64,000 bases of DNA from Roseibium alexandrii DFL-11 (GTDB lineage Bacteria > Pseudomonadota > Alphaproteobacteria > Rhizobiales > Stappiaceae): contig NZ_CM011002.1 in NCBI RefSeq assembly GCF_000158095.2, forward strand, positions 735,541-799,540, in the 5' to 3' direction. A model generated the notes under the pieces. The model had not been told where the DNA came from and did no database searches. It was given only the letters and a program-made list of their open reading frames with translations. Positions 19,890-27,710 of this stretch are shown here, piece by piece; position 1 is the stretch's first letter, and each line of letters starts with the position of its first letter. The translations under genes and the position numbers were made by a program.

Positions 19890-20465
19890 TCAGATCAAAT
19901 GACGACCAGCCGCTGTGATACCCCACAGCGGCTGTGTTTTTCCAAGCTGACGGTTTTGGGATGTCCGGCTGAGTTCCCGGACAAGGTTTTCATCCCGCAA
20001 CTCGGGCAAAATTTGGCGAACCTGCCTCAAACTCAGGCCACTGGATTTCGCAATTCCGGTCGCTGTTCGGAAATTGTACTTGTCGGACACCAATGCAGTC
20101 AGGATTTTCCGCCAATTTTCATCGATGAGGCCTGGCGCGCTGGTTTCCAATATCGCCAAATGCTCTGGTCCAGCCGCTGAAGGTTCCTCGGTTTCTGCGG
20201 TTGTTTCTATGATGGCGGAGACGGTGTCACTTGTCTGATGCAGCTCCCGCTGCAGCTCCTGCAGTTCGGCCTCCAGACCGTCTTTGCCGACTTTGAAAGA
20301 CTTCACGAACGATCCTGCCCAAGGCAACACGGCGATGCCACAAAACACGAGCGCTTCGGTGGTGATCTTGTCTGGATAAACAATGCTCACGGCGACCATC
20401 GCGAATGCCGCGACTGTCACCAGCGCACGAACGATCAGGTCCTTATTAAAACCATCCTGGTCCAT
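19890..20465 (-). CDS. Membrane protein with C-terminal winged-helix domain, unknown function
   Basis: I do not recognise a named family. The 191-residue product has a short N-terminus, two hydrophobic helices (about residues 12-31 and 37-52), an amphipathic helical segment with LEAELQELQREL (about 65-76), a Glu-rich linker, and a C-terminal region (about 120-191) that looks like a winged helix-turn-helix: ATGIAKSSGLSLRQVRQILPEL followed by a wing with NRQLGKTQPLWGITAAGR. That would make it a membrane-anchored DNA-binding protein or a degraded relative. ATG 20465 is chosen because GGAGGGGG lies just upstream; a longer frame reaches 20513. Confidence 0.7.
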   Translation of the reverse strand: MDQDGFNKDLIVRALVTVAAFAMVAVSIVYPDKITTEALVFCGIAVLPWAGSFVKSFKVGKDGLEAELQELQRELHQTSDTVSAIIETTAETEEPSAAGPEHLAILETSAPGLIDENWRKILTALVSDKYNFRTATGIAKSSGLSLRQVRQILPELRDENLVRELSRTSQNRQLGKTQPLWGITAAGRHLI

Positions 20466-20541
20466 GGCGGTTTCCCCCTCCGGCATAGAACAGGACCAGA
20501 GTGGGTTGGGCACCGGCTCATGTCAATCTGTGGTTGGAAGT

Positions 20542-20889
20542 TCAGTGCCCCACAGATTTTGAGAATACGTTGATCACGATCACACCGGCAAGGATCAGGC
20601 CGAGGCCGAGAACCGCAGGCAGGTCCAGTTTTTGGCCAAATACCAACCAGGCGACCATGGTGATCAGCACGATCCCGGCACCGGACCAGACCGCATAGAC
20701 GATGCCCGTGGGCAGGACGCGGATCGGATAGGACAGACACCAGAACGAAATGGCGTAGCCGACAACCGTGATGATGCTTGGCCAGAACCGGGTGAAGTTC
20801 TCGGCTCTTGCCAAGGCCGACGTTGCGATAACCTCGGCTAAAATGGCCGCGGCGAGGAACACAAAGGTGGCAGCGGTTGGAGCGGGCAT
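20542..20889 (-). CDS. Small multidrug resistance (SMR) family transporter
   Basis: Four-helix membrane protein of 115 residues, the family's usual size. The essential Glu is present in helix 1 (AAAILAEVIATSALA, near residue 18). TM3-4 motifs AVWSGAGIV (about 67-75) and GLILAGVIVIN match EmrE/SugE proteins, which export cationic drugs or guanidinium as antiparallel dimers. The sequence looks closer to EmrE/QacE than to guanidinium exporters, but I cannot decide this by eye. Its ATG shares one base with the TGA of the upstream transglycosylase gene (TGATG), so the two are translationally coupled. Confidence 0.9.
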   Translation of the reverse strand: MPAPTAATFVFLAAAILAEVIATSALARAENFTRFWPSIITVVGYAISFWCLSYPIRVLPTGIVYAVWSGAGIVLITMVAWLVFGQKLDLPAVLGLGLILAGVIVINVFSKSVGH

Positions 20890-22085
20890 CAAAGTCTGTT
20901 CAACAGGGCGGGGGTTGGCCAGGCATCGGCGGGCATGCCGAGTTGTTGCTGGACTTGCTGGACTGCGTTGCGCGTTCCGGCACCCAAAATCCCGTCGATC
21001 TTACCAACGTCATATCCTAATGCGCTCAGCTTGGTCTGCAGCTGCTTCATTTGAGCATCATTCAGGCCCGGGTCCGGATTGCCGGCATCGTAACGCGGGG
21101 CACCTGCAAGGCGCGTTGCGAAGTAGGCCGCCGACGTCGTGTAGATGAACGACTGGTTCCACTCCAAATAAATGTTGTAGTTCGGATAAGCGAGAAAGGC
21201 CGGACCCTTGCGGCCCTGAGGCAACAGGAGGGACGCAGGCAAGTTCCCGGAAATTTGCCCCCAGCGCGGCTGAACGCCGAGCGCAGCCCAGTCGCTGCCA
21301 GACTTCGTTTTGCCAAGGCCTGTTTCGGCCCAGTTCAGGCTTTGCGGAACCGTGACTTCCTGCAGCCATGGTTCACCTGGCTGCCAGCCGAGATGACCGA
21401 TGAAGGCACCGGCCGTCAGAATCGCGTCCGGGGCGCTGGCTTTCAGGCGGACGTGGCCGTCTCCATCAGCGTCCTTGCCAAACTTGATTATGTCTTCGGG
21501 CAGCATCTGGACCATGCCGATTTCGCCCGCCCAGGCACCCGTGGTATTCTGCGGGTCCAGATCACCGTGCTGGACCATCTCAATTGCAGCAATCAACTGA
21601 GGCCTGAAGAGTTCGGGCCGCCGGCAGTCGTGTGCGAGCGTGGCGAGCGCGTTGACTGTGTTGAAATCACCTTGAACGGCGCCAAAGTCCGTTTCCAAAG
21701 CCCAGAACGCTGTGATGACAGGAGCCGGAACACCGTACTCGCTCTCAACGCGGTCAAAAACGCTGGCGTATTTGACCATGTTGGCAGCGCCGTTTTTCAT
21801 GCGGTAGCTGGAGATCACGCGCTTGGAAAAATCCAGGAACGTCATCTTGAAGACGCCCTGTGCCCGGTCGCGCGACAGGACCTTCCGGTCAATCTGAGCG
21901 CCAGAGAGTGTCTGATCTGCTGCGCTTGCGGACAGGCCTTTGGCAACGGCTTCCTGTTTCACGCCGGCAAGGAATGTTTGAAAGTCACCGCCGCATTGTT
22001 GGGCCACAGCCGGGGCGGTCATCAGCGCCAGGCCTGTCAGCGCGGCAACTGTAAATGTCTTCAATGGAAAAGGGTGGCGGGTCAT
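20889..22085 (-). CDS. Lytic murein transglycosylase (MltB family) with peptidoglycan-binding domain
   Basis: Periplasmic enzyme that cleaves peptidoglycan glycan strands to 1,6-anhydro ends. The 398-residue product has a signal peptide (about 1-28, cut near AVAQQ), an MltB/SLT-type domain (about 32-320) with the catalytic Glu in WALETDFGAVQG, the motifs GEIGMVQMLPEDI and AYPNYNIYLEWN, and a C-terminal PG_binding_1 domain (about 335-398, LQTKLSALGYDVGKIDGILG). No lipobox Cys is visible, so it is probably soluble. It overlaps the SMR gene by one base. Confidence 0.93.
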   Translation of the reverse strand: MTRHPFPLKTFTVAALTGLALMTAPAVAQQCGGDFQTFLAGVKQEAVAKGLSASAADQTLSGAQIDRKVLSRDRAQGVFKMTFLDFSKRVISSYRMKNGAANMVKYASVFDRVESEYGVPAPVITAFWALETDFGAVQGDFNTVNALATLAHDCRRPELFRPQLIAAIEMVQHGDLDPQNTTGAWAGEIGMVQMLPEDIIKFGKDADGDGHVRLKASAPDAILTAGAFIGHLGWQPGEPWLQEVTVPQSLNWAETGLGKTKSGSDWAALGVQPRWGQISGNLPASLLLPQGRKGPAFLAYPNYNIYLEWNQSFIYTTSAAYFATRLAGAPRYDAGNPDPGLNDAQMKQLQTKLSALGYDVGKIDGILGAGTRNAVQQVQQQLGMPADAWPTPALLNRL

Positions 22086-22228
22086 GAACCAGTCCTGTCG
22101 TCAACGATCAAATGAGGGTGCTTTTTGGCACAAAATCCCGATCAGTTGAGTGTGCTTTGCTGGCAAGGTCAACCGTTTCCGGAAGGGGGCCCTGTTTCAT
22201 CCACGAAAGACGCAACGGTCTGCACTGG

Positions 22229-22702
22229 TTAGCGGCAGTTCCGGCCGCCGGAGCCGACCATCAACCCGCCGTCTGGAGATCTTTCGGATGGACCATCAAC
22301 ACTGGCGGTAGACCGGCAGTTAGGCATGACACCTGCACCATAAGGGGCTGCAGTTGCTCCGGAATTTTGCTGTGTGCAGATCTGGTAAGCCATATCGTAG
22401 AGTGCTTGCCAGCCTTGAGGAACAGAGCCGAGATTGTTCAACACGCCGAGAGCTGCGCCTGTCCGTGCGCCGCGGGCGGCGCCCCCAGTCAACGGGTTCC
22501 ATTGCCCACCGACAACGGCACCGGTCATGCCACCCGAAACTGCATCACCAACCATGTTGCCGCTGCCGACATGCGCATTGGCATAGTCTGTTGCGTAGAC
22601 GACGCAGTCCGTGCCATCGGCCTTGGAAGGAGAGACAGCAAACAGCAGAAGAGGCAGCACAAGAACGCTGTAAGAAAGAGTGCGACTGAACGTGGTTCGC
22701 AT
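22229..22702 (-). CDS. Secreted glycine-zipper-like small protein, unknown function
   Basis: Hypothetical secreted protein of 157 residues. It has a signal peptide (about 1-28, cut near PSKADG) and a central Gly/Ala-rich stretch with alternating small residues (MVGDAVSGGMTGAVVGG and AARGARTGAALGVLNN, about 50-92), like the glycine-zipper segments of outer-membrane lipoproteins. Four Cys (about 33, 110, 129 and 156) could form disulfides in the periplasm. No lipobox is seen. The opposite-strand frame is long but has no signal or motif. It sits between the transglycosylase and the SH3 gene, both envelope proteins. Confidence 0.72.
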   Translation of the reverse strand: MRTTFSRTLSYSVLVLPLLLFAVSPSKADGTDCVVYATDYANAHVGSGNMVGDAVSGGMTGAVVGGQWNPLTGGAARGARTGAALGVLNNLGSVPQGWQALYDMAYQICTQQNSGATAAPYGAGVMPNCRSTASVDGPSERSPDGGLMVGSGGRNCR

Positions 22703-22791
22703 GCCGAGGTCTCCCGCTGTTGGATCCGGGAATTGAGTTTAAGGGCAACGCCTTAACAAGCTTCTACCTGCCGCGTTGCCCATTGGATGCG

Positions 22792-23790
22792 TTACCTGTC
22801 GACAAATTTTTGGCCGACAAAGCCCGTCTTGCCGTCGTGAACGACTTCACACCACCACTTGTCGCAGTCGTTGAAGCTGACTTCTGAACCTTCAGGCACA
22901 ATCCCGATGATCTTCCCGTTTTTGGTCCCAGTTGCGCGCAGATTGACAGACGCCGTGATCGTTCCGGTTGTTTCGCCGTTCGAAATAGGCGGCGCGAGCG
23001 GCGTTCCAGCTGCTTGCCGCGGTTCGGACTTTAAAGGGGAGCGGGAAGCTGTTTCTGTACTGCCACTCGCCGACACTTGCCGGGCAGCTGTTGTTTCAGA
23101 ATTTACTAGGCTTCGTGAAATCGCGCCTTGATCTAAAGACGCCATCGCCCGGTTTGCCAACTCATCTGTTGGCGTGTTGGCGCTTATCCCTGTTTCCGCA
23201 AAAGCTTGATGGATACGGTCCTGCGCTTTCGTAAAGGTCTTCGGGGTTTCCCGTGTCGCACCGGTAGACGGGGTGTTCGAAACCGAACTTGTGAGATCGC
23301 CCTTGGGAACTGCTGTTATTGTTTGGGTTTCGACCTGGACGACATCCGGATCACTGCCCACCATCAAATCCGGCAAGCCAAGCGCAATGGCACCGGTGCC
23401 TGCAAGAGCGAGCAGAACTGTACTCACCGCCAGGGTCTTGAATGATGGTCCATATTGAACGGGCAGGGCGCGGCTCACGCGTCGCCGTCTTGGGCGGGGG
23501 GGCCAGTCATCCATTGGATCTGCAGTCAGAACCTCCGGCATATCCAAGGGGGTCTCATCCGACCCCTTCAGCGCCGGCTTCTTGGGGCGCAGCGGCATCT
23601 TTGTTTCAAAATCCGAACTCAATTGAAGAATCCGGGCCGCCAGGGCGCTAGGATCGTGTTGATTGTCTTCGGTGGCAGCGTTTGCAGTTGTTGTCGTGGT
23701 TTTGATGTCTTGCGTTTCTTGTGTTGCATTGTCCGGTGTGCCCTCAGACTGAGGTTCGCAAGAGTTGGTTTGGGCAGTTACTTTTACCAT
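22792..23790 (-). CDS. Membrane-anchored bacterial SH3-domain protein
   Basis: Protein of 332 residues with an acidic, Thr-rich cytoplasmic N-terminus (about 1-110), one TM helix (about 117-137, LAVSTVLLALAGTGAIAL), a Ser/Thr/Pro-rich periplasmic linker, and a C-terminal SH3_3 domain (about 270-332) starting TGTITASVNLRA and including WWCEVVHDGKTGFV. Such domains often bind peptidoglycan or peptides in the envelope. ATG 23790 is chosen because GGAGG lies 5 bp upstream; an in-frame ATG at 23838 has no such site. The single-TM type II layout resembles proteins that regulate wall enzymes, but this is inference. Confidence 0.83.
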   Translation of the reverse strand: MVKVTAQTNSCEPQSEGTPDNATQETQDIKTTTTTANAATEDNQHDPSALAARILQLSSDFETKMPLRPKKPALKGSDETPLDMPEVLTADPMDDWPPRPRRRRVSRALPVQYGPSFKTLAVSTVLLALAGTGAIALGLPDLMVGSDPDVVQVETQTITAVPKGDLTSSVSNTPSTGATRETPKTFTKAQDRIHQAFAETGISANTPTDELANRAMASLDQGAISRSLVNSETTAARQVSASGSTETASRSPLKSEPRQAAGTPLAPPISNGETTGTITASVNLRATGTKNGKIIGIVPEGSEVSFNDCDKWWCEVVHDGKTGFVGQKFVDR

Positions 23791-24074
23791 TGAGCCCTCC
23801 ATGAGTTTGCGGTTTGTCACGCGCGGAGCGATCGCCATGTTGGAGACCTGTCAATTAAACCCGGTCAATGCGCCGTCATGCGGGCTGGAATGCGGCGCCT
23901 CTGGGGAAATATTCTGTAAATCTCGCGATGGGTTGCTGTGTCAAAACATGCTGGCTGTTTGCAATTGCATAACGAGTCGCTGTCAGACTGCACCCTAGGG
24001 TGAAGGGTGCTCTGGCAGTCCAGTCTTCTGGGGATCTGCGGCACCGCTACTTGGTCAAAAATGGGCAAAACACG

Positions 24075-25262
24075 ATGATGAATATGCGCGTGCGGTTCAA
24101 ACACTTGGCCGGAGCGGTTCTCTGCAGTGCTCTGATGGCGGTCTCACCTGGTTACGCGCAAAACCCGCCCAAGTTGACGGTTGGCTTCATGGCGACCTTG
24201 TCAGGGCCGGCGGCGATTTACGGGGAGCACATGCGCGATGGCTTCATGCTCGCAGTCAATCAATCAAACGGGACGCTCGGCGGCCTGGAAACAAACGTCC
24301 TCATCACTGATGACAAGCTGGATCCTGACTACGCCGTTGAAAAGGTTACGGAACTCATCGAAGTCAATGGCATCGATGTGCTGGTTGGCGTCAACTTTTC
24401 CAGAGTGATGCTGGCGGTCCATGATCCTGTTGTGCGCAGCCGCACGCTGTTTATCGGGACCAGTTCCGGGCCGGCGCCAATCGCCGGGCGGACCTGCAGC
24501 CGGTATTTTTATTCAACTGCGTCGCAAGATGATCAGGTCCATGAGACGATGGGCCGGTTTGCGAGCCTGAAAGGCTATCAGAGGGTGGTCACCATCGCGC
24601 CGGACTATGAGGCTGCCCGGGACGCGCTCGCGGCCTTTCAGCGGCATTTCAAGGGCCAGATAGCGCGTGAGCTTTTCCCCCGCCTTGGACAAACCGATTT
24701 CTCAGGCGAGTTTGCTCAGATCGATGAAATCAGCCCGGATGCGATTTACGCCTTCATGCCGTCGGGTATGGGCGTTGAGCTGGTGCGCCAGTTTCACACC
24801 TCCGGGCTCAAAGGAGCCATTCCGTTCCTGTCCGCCAAGACCATAAACGGCGTCTCATTGCCGTATATGGCCGAGACCGCCGAAGGGCTGATGTCTGCAT
24901 CGTCCTGGGCGCCCAACCTCGACAATCCGGCGAACAAGCGCTTCATGCGTGAATTCCAACGGACTTATGGCTACCAGCCGTCTGTTTATGCAGCCCAAGG
25001 CTATGATGCAGCAAAGTTTCTTCATTTTTCACTAGAATTGACCGGCGGCATAAAAGATCCGGAGACGTTGATTTCCGCAATGAACGCAGCGCCTTTTGAA
25101 AGCGTGCGCGGTGACTTTCGCTTCAATGACAATCAATTTCCGATCCAGGATTTCTATCTCGTAGAAGGGGTGCGCCGGACGAGCACGCTCTACGAGATGG
25201 AGGCAACCGCCCGAATTTTCGATGATGTTGGTGACGCCTATTCTGGCTCGTGCCGCATGTAA
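24075..25262 (+). CDS. Branched-chain amino acid-type ABC transporter substrate-binding protein (orphan)
   Basis: Periplasmic binding protein of 395 residues, LivJ/peripla_BP_6 family. A signal peptide (about 1-29, cut after GYAQ) is followed by the two-lobed fold with VGFMATLSGPAAIYGEHMRDGF and the lobe-2 stretch AAQGYDAAKFLHFSLEL. Ligands of this family are amino acids, amides or aromatic acids; which one is unknown. No permease or ATPase gene is nearby, so it is an orphan that must use a transporter encoded elsewhere or act as a sensor. The start is one of three closely spaced ATGs (24075, 24078, 24084). A strong terminator follows. Confidence 0.9.
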   Translation: MMNMRVRFKHLAGAVLCSALMAVSPGYAQNPPKLTVGFMATLSGPAAIYGEHMRDGFMLAVNQSNGTLGGLETNVLITDDKLDPDYAVEKVTELIEVNGIDVLVGVNFSRVMLAVHDPVVRSRTLFIGTSSGPAPIAGRTCSRYFYSTASQDDQVHETMGRFASLKGYQRVVTIAPDYEAARDALAAFQRHFKGQIARELFPRLGQTDFSGEFAQIDEISPDAIYAFMPSGMGVELVRQFHTSGLKGAIPFLSAKTINGVSLPYMAETAEGLMSASSWAPNLDNPANKRFMREFQRTYGYQPSVYAAQGYDAAKFLHFSLELTGGIKDPETLISAMNAAPFESVRGDFRFNDNQFPIQDFYLVEGVRRTSTLYEMEATARIFDDVGDAYSGSCRM

Positions 25263-25306
25263 ACGGGGTTAGGGCAGGGACCTGTACGAAGTTCGGATCT
25301 TGTTTC

Positions 25307-25331
25307 CGGACTGCACAGTCCGAAATTTTTT
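25307..25331 (+). terminator. Rho-independent terminator after binding-protein gene
   Basis: Hairpin CGGACT-gcac-AGTCCG (25307-25322) followed by AAA and six T (25326-25331), 45 bp after the stop of the orphan binding-protein gene. The stem is short but the T-run is clear. Confidence 0.75.
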
Positions 25332-25374
25332 CATGCGTCTTGCAATTCCGGAATGAGCAGTCCATATCCGGATC

Positions 25375-25989
25375 ATGAGTGACACGGCAGACATTCGAAA
25401 AACGATTGGACCAAAGTCCGTGGGGCGTGCCCCCGGGCCGGGGCGGCCGCGGGAGTTCGACGAAACGAAAGCACTTGAGACTGCGCTCAATGTCTTTTGG
25501 CAAAAAGGCTTTGAGGCTGCGTCACTTGATGACCTGACAAAGGCCATGGGCCTCAGCAGGTCAAGTTTCTACGGGACGTTCGGCAGCAAGCAGGCATTGT
25601 TTCAACGCGCCTTGGTCCAATATTCCCACAAGGCTCTGGATAATCTTCAGGATGTTGCCGATACGGCAGCAAATGATCCCGTCATGGCAATGGTTGAAGC
25701 GCTGGCAGATCCACAGGGCGGGTCGCGTGGATGCATGCTGATCAATTGCGTTACGGAACTCGCGCCGCATGATCAGGATGTGGCAACCATCGGCCGCCGT
25801 CATTTGGAATCCATCGAGGAAATCATTGCCAAGGCAATCAAACCGGACAACCCGGACACAGCCCGTGATCAGGCCAGCGCCTATGCGTCGCTGGCCATTG
25901 GGACACTTGCATTAAGGAAAGCCGGGGTTCCGGCTGAACGAATCGCCAAAACACTCGCTCAGGCAAAATCTATCCTGAATCCAGATTAG
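25375..25989 (+). CDS. TetR family transcriptional regulator
   Basis: Repressor of 204 residues. The N-terminal TetR helix-turn-helix spans about residues 28-75 (GRPREFDETKALETAL, then LDDLTKAMGLSRSSFYGTFGSKQALF). The C-terminal domain has GSRGCMLINCVTEL, the Cys-containing motif of NemR-like regulators that sense electrophiles. It lies 105 bp upstream of an old yellow enzyme gene on the same strand with a candidate dyad operator in the gap. That matches the nemR-nemA arrangement, where the regulator responds to electrophiles or chlorine species. Sensor function is inferred from context and the Cys motif. Confidence 0.9.
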   Translation: MSDTADIRKTIGPKSVGRAPGPGRPREFDETKALETALNVFWQKGFEAASLDDLTKAMGLSRSSFYGTFGSKQALFQRALVQYSHKALDNLQDVADTAANDPVMAMVEALADPQGGSRGCMLINCVTELAPHDQDVATIGRRHLESIEEIIAKAIKPDNPDTARDQASAYASLAIGTLALRKAGVPAERIAKTLAQAKSILNPD

Positions 25990-26033
25990 CCTCTTTGTCT
26001 CTGGTCCCGCCAAGTGGGGATTGGGGATTAAAT

Positions 26034-26051
26034 ATGGACTGATTGGTCCGT
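26034..26051. promoter_or_regulatory. Candidate TetR/NemR operator
   Basis: Dyad ATGGAC-tgattg-GTCCGT, one mismatch in twelve arm positions, in the 105-bp gap between the tetR stop and the old yellow enzyme start. Spacing and GGAC/GTCC arms resemble NemR-type boxes. Nothing similar was noticed before tetR itself. Confidence 0.5.
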
Positions 26052-26094
26052 AAACATCAGTTGCAACCGTCGATATCGTTGAAAAGGAAACGTG

Positions 26095-27201
26095 ATGTCC
26101 GACACCAAACTGTTTTCCCCGGCGAAAGCGGGTGCCATCGATCTGAAAAACCGGATCGTAATGGCGCCACTGACCCGCAACCGCGCACGTGCGGAGGATG
26201 ATGCGCCGTATGAGCTTCATGCCAAGTATTATGCGCAGCGCGCAGGATCTGGTTTGATCATTTCCGAGGCTTCTCAAATTTCACCGCAGGGCAAGGGCTA
26301 TGCCTGGACCCCGGGCATCTATTCTGAAGCCCAGATCGAAGGCTGGAAGAAAGTTACAGACGCCGTTCATGCCAAAGGCGGCAAGATCGTCATCCAGCTT
26401 TGGCATGTGGGCCGGATTTCCCATCCGGTTCTGCAGCCAGGTAGGGCAGACCCGGTTGCGCCGTCCGCAATTTCCGCGGCATCGAAGTCGTTCGACGGCA
26501 CCAGCTTTATTGAAACCACGACACCACGGGCGCTGGAAACAGATGAAATCGCCGGTATCGTTGAAGACTACCGGAAGGCAACCTTGAATGCGAAGGCGGC
26601 CGGGTTCGATGGCGTGGAAATCCATGCGGCGAACGGATATTTGATTGACCAGTTCCTGAAAGATGGCGCAAACCAGCGCACCGATGACTATGGGGGCTCC
26701 ATCGAAAACCGCACGCGCTTCCTCAAGCAAGTTGTCGATGCGGTGACCGGGGCCTGGAGTGCGGACCGTGTAGGGATCCGATTAAGCCCGTTCTCCAACG
26801 CGAACAACATTACAGAAAGTGACCCGCAGGCGGTCTTTAGCCATGTGATCAAACTGTTGAATGGCTACGGGCTTGCCTATCTTCACTTGGTGGAAGGTCA
26901 GACAGGTGGACCGCGGGAGGTCCCGGAGGGCGGTGACTTGGCGGCGCTTTATGCGCTGTTTGACGGCGCCACGATGGGCAACAACGGTTATGACCGTGAC
27001 ATGGCCATCGCGGCTGTCGACAGCGGTGAACTGGATCTTGTTGCGATTGGCCGTCCGTTCATCTCCAACCCGGACCTGGTAGAGCGTCTTGAAAAGAACG
27101 CCCCACTCAACCCGCTGGATCCGGATACACTCTATGGCGGCGGAGAGAAGGGCTACGTGGATTACCCAAGCCTTGCAGAGAGCGCGGTCGCTGCTGAGTA
27201 A
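26095..27201 (+). CDS. Old yellow enzyme family NADH:flavin oxidoreductase (NemA-like)
   Basis: FMN-dependent ene-reductase of 368 residues acting on electrophilic alkenes, N-ethylmaleimide or nitro compounds. The TIM-barrel motifs are MAPLTRNRA (FMN contact), QLWHVGRISHP (about 96-106), the active-site pair in VEIHAANGYLIDQFLKDGAN (about 176-195), DDYGGSIENRTRF and AIGRPFISNPDL. ATG 26095 is used, with AAGGA six bases upstream; a GTG one codon before is in frame. The upstream TetR gene and operator-like dyad suggest induction by its electrophilic substrates. A strong terminator lies 50 bp downstream. Confidence 0.93.
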   Translation: MSDTKLFSPAKAGAIDLKNRIVMAPLTRNRARAEDDAPYELHAKYYAQRAGSGLIISEASQISPQGKGYAWTPGIYSEAQIEGWKKVTDAVHAKGGKIVIQLWHVGRISHPVLQPGRADPVAPSAISAASKSFDGTSFIETTTPRALETDEIAGIVEDYRKATLNAKAAGFDGVEIHAANGYLIDQFLKDGANQRTDDYGGSIENRTRFLKQVVDAVTGAWSADRVGIRLSPFSNANNITESDPQAVFSHVIKLLNGYGLAYLHLVEGQTGGPREVPEGGDLAALYALFDGATMGNNGYDRDMAIAAVDSGELDLVAIGRPFISNPDLVERLEKNAPLNPLDPDTLYGGGEKGYVDYPSLAESAVAAE

Positions 27202-27250
27202 GCATTAAGGTCAGGCTGCCTGGCATCCACAAAATCCAGGGCGGCCCGAA

Positions 27251-27290
27251 AGAAGCCGGTGCAGACAGCTGCACCGGCTTCTCTTGTTCT
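27251..27290 (+). terminator. Rho-independent terminator after old yellow enzyme gene
   Basis: Perfect 13-bp stem AGAAGCCGGTGCA (27251-27263) / TGCACCGGCTTCT (27270-27282) with a 6-base loop, then a T-rich stretch (CTTGTTCT). Confidence 0.85.
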
Positions 27291-27406
27291 GCGCGAGATC
27301 CAACCCGTGCGGCAGATGACCAAAGCTTAATACAAACGCCACCCCGGAGCCGCAATTGAGCCCCTATCTCCAGGTCTCGATGAAACGAGAATTAGGATTT
27401 TTGGAA

Positions 27407-27679
27407 ATGACAAACATGAAGAGTTGGGTGGCAGGGGCGGCACTCGGAACCGCAGTCATGTTGGCGGCAGGATCTGCACTCGCAGCTGTTGCCGTGGGTG
27501 ATACGCTTGGGACCAAGGTGTCCGAGATCGCCGGCCAGCTTGAGGACAAGGGTTACACTATTCGCGAGATTGATGTGTCACGCAGCAAGATCGAAGTCGA
27601 AGTTACCTTTGATGGCGCGGACTATGAGATCGATGTCGATCGAACCAGTGGCACGGTGATCAAGATCGAGGATGACTAA
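27407..27679 (+). CDS. Secreted PepSY-domain small protein
   Basis: Periplasmic protein of 90 residues: a signal peptide (about 1-26, cut near ALAAVA) and one PepSY domain (about 30-90) with KGYTIREIDVSRSKIEVEV and YEIDVDRTSGTVIKIEDD. PepSY domains are thought to inhibit proteases or bind small ligands and metals. Start ATG 27407 is the first that keeps a normal signal peptide; ATG 27416 is also possible, and a longer frame to 27356 adds non-signal residues. The 205 bp before it hold the terminator of the preceding gene. Confidence 0.82.
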   Translation: MTNMKSWVAGAALGTAVMLAAGSALAAVAVGDTLGTKVSEIAGQLEDKGYTIREIDVSRSKIEVEVTFDGADYEIDVDRTSGTVIKIEDD

Positions 27680-27710
27680 CGTTCTGCCGCAGTGACTAAC
27701 GGTCGGAGGT

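Noticed and set aside
21051..22115. Plus-strand frame (354 codons) antisense to the transglycosylase
   Set aside because: The minus strand encodes a full signal peptide, catalytic domain and PG-binding domain.
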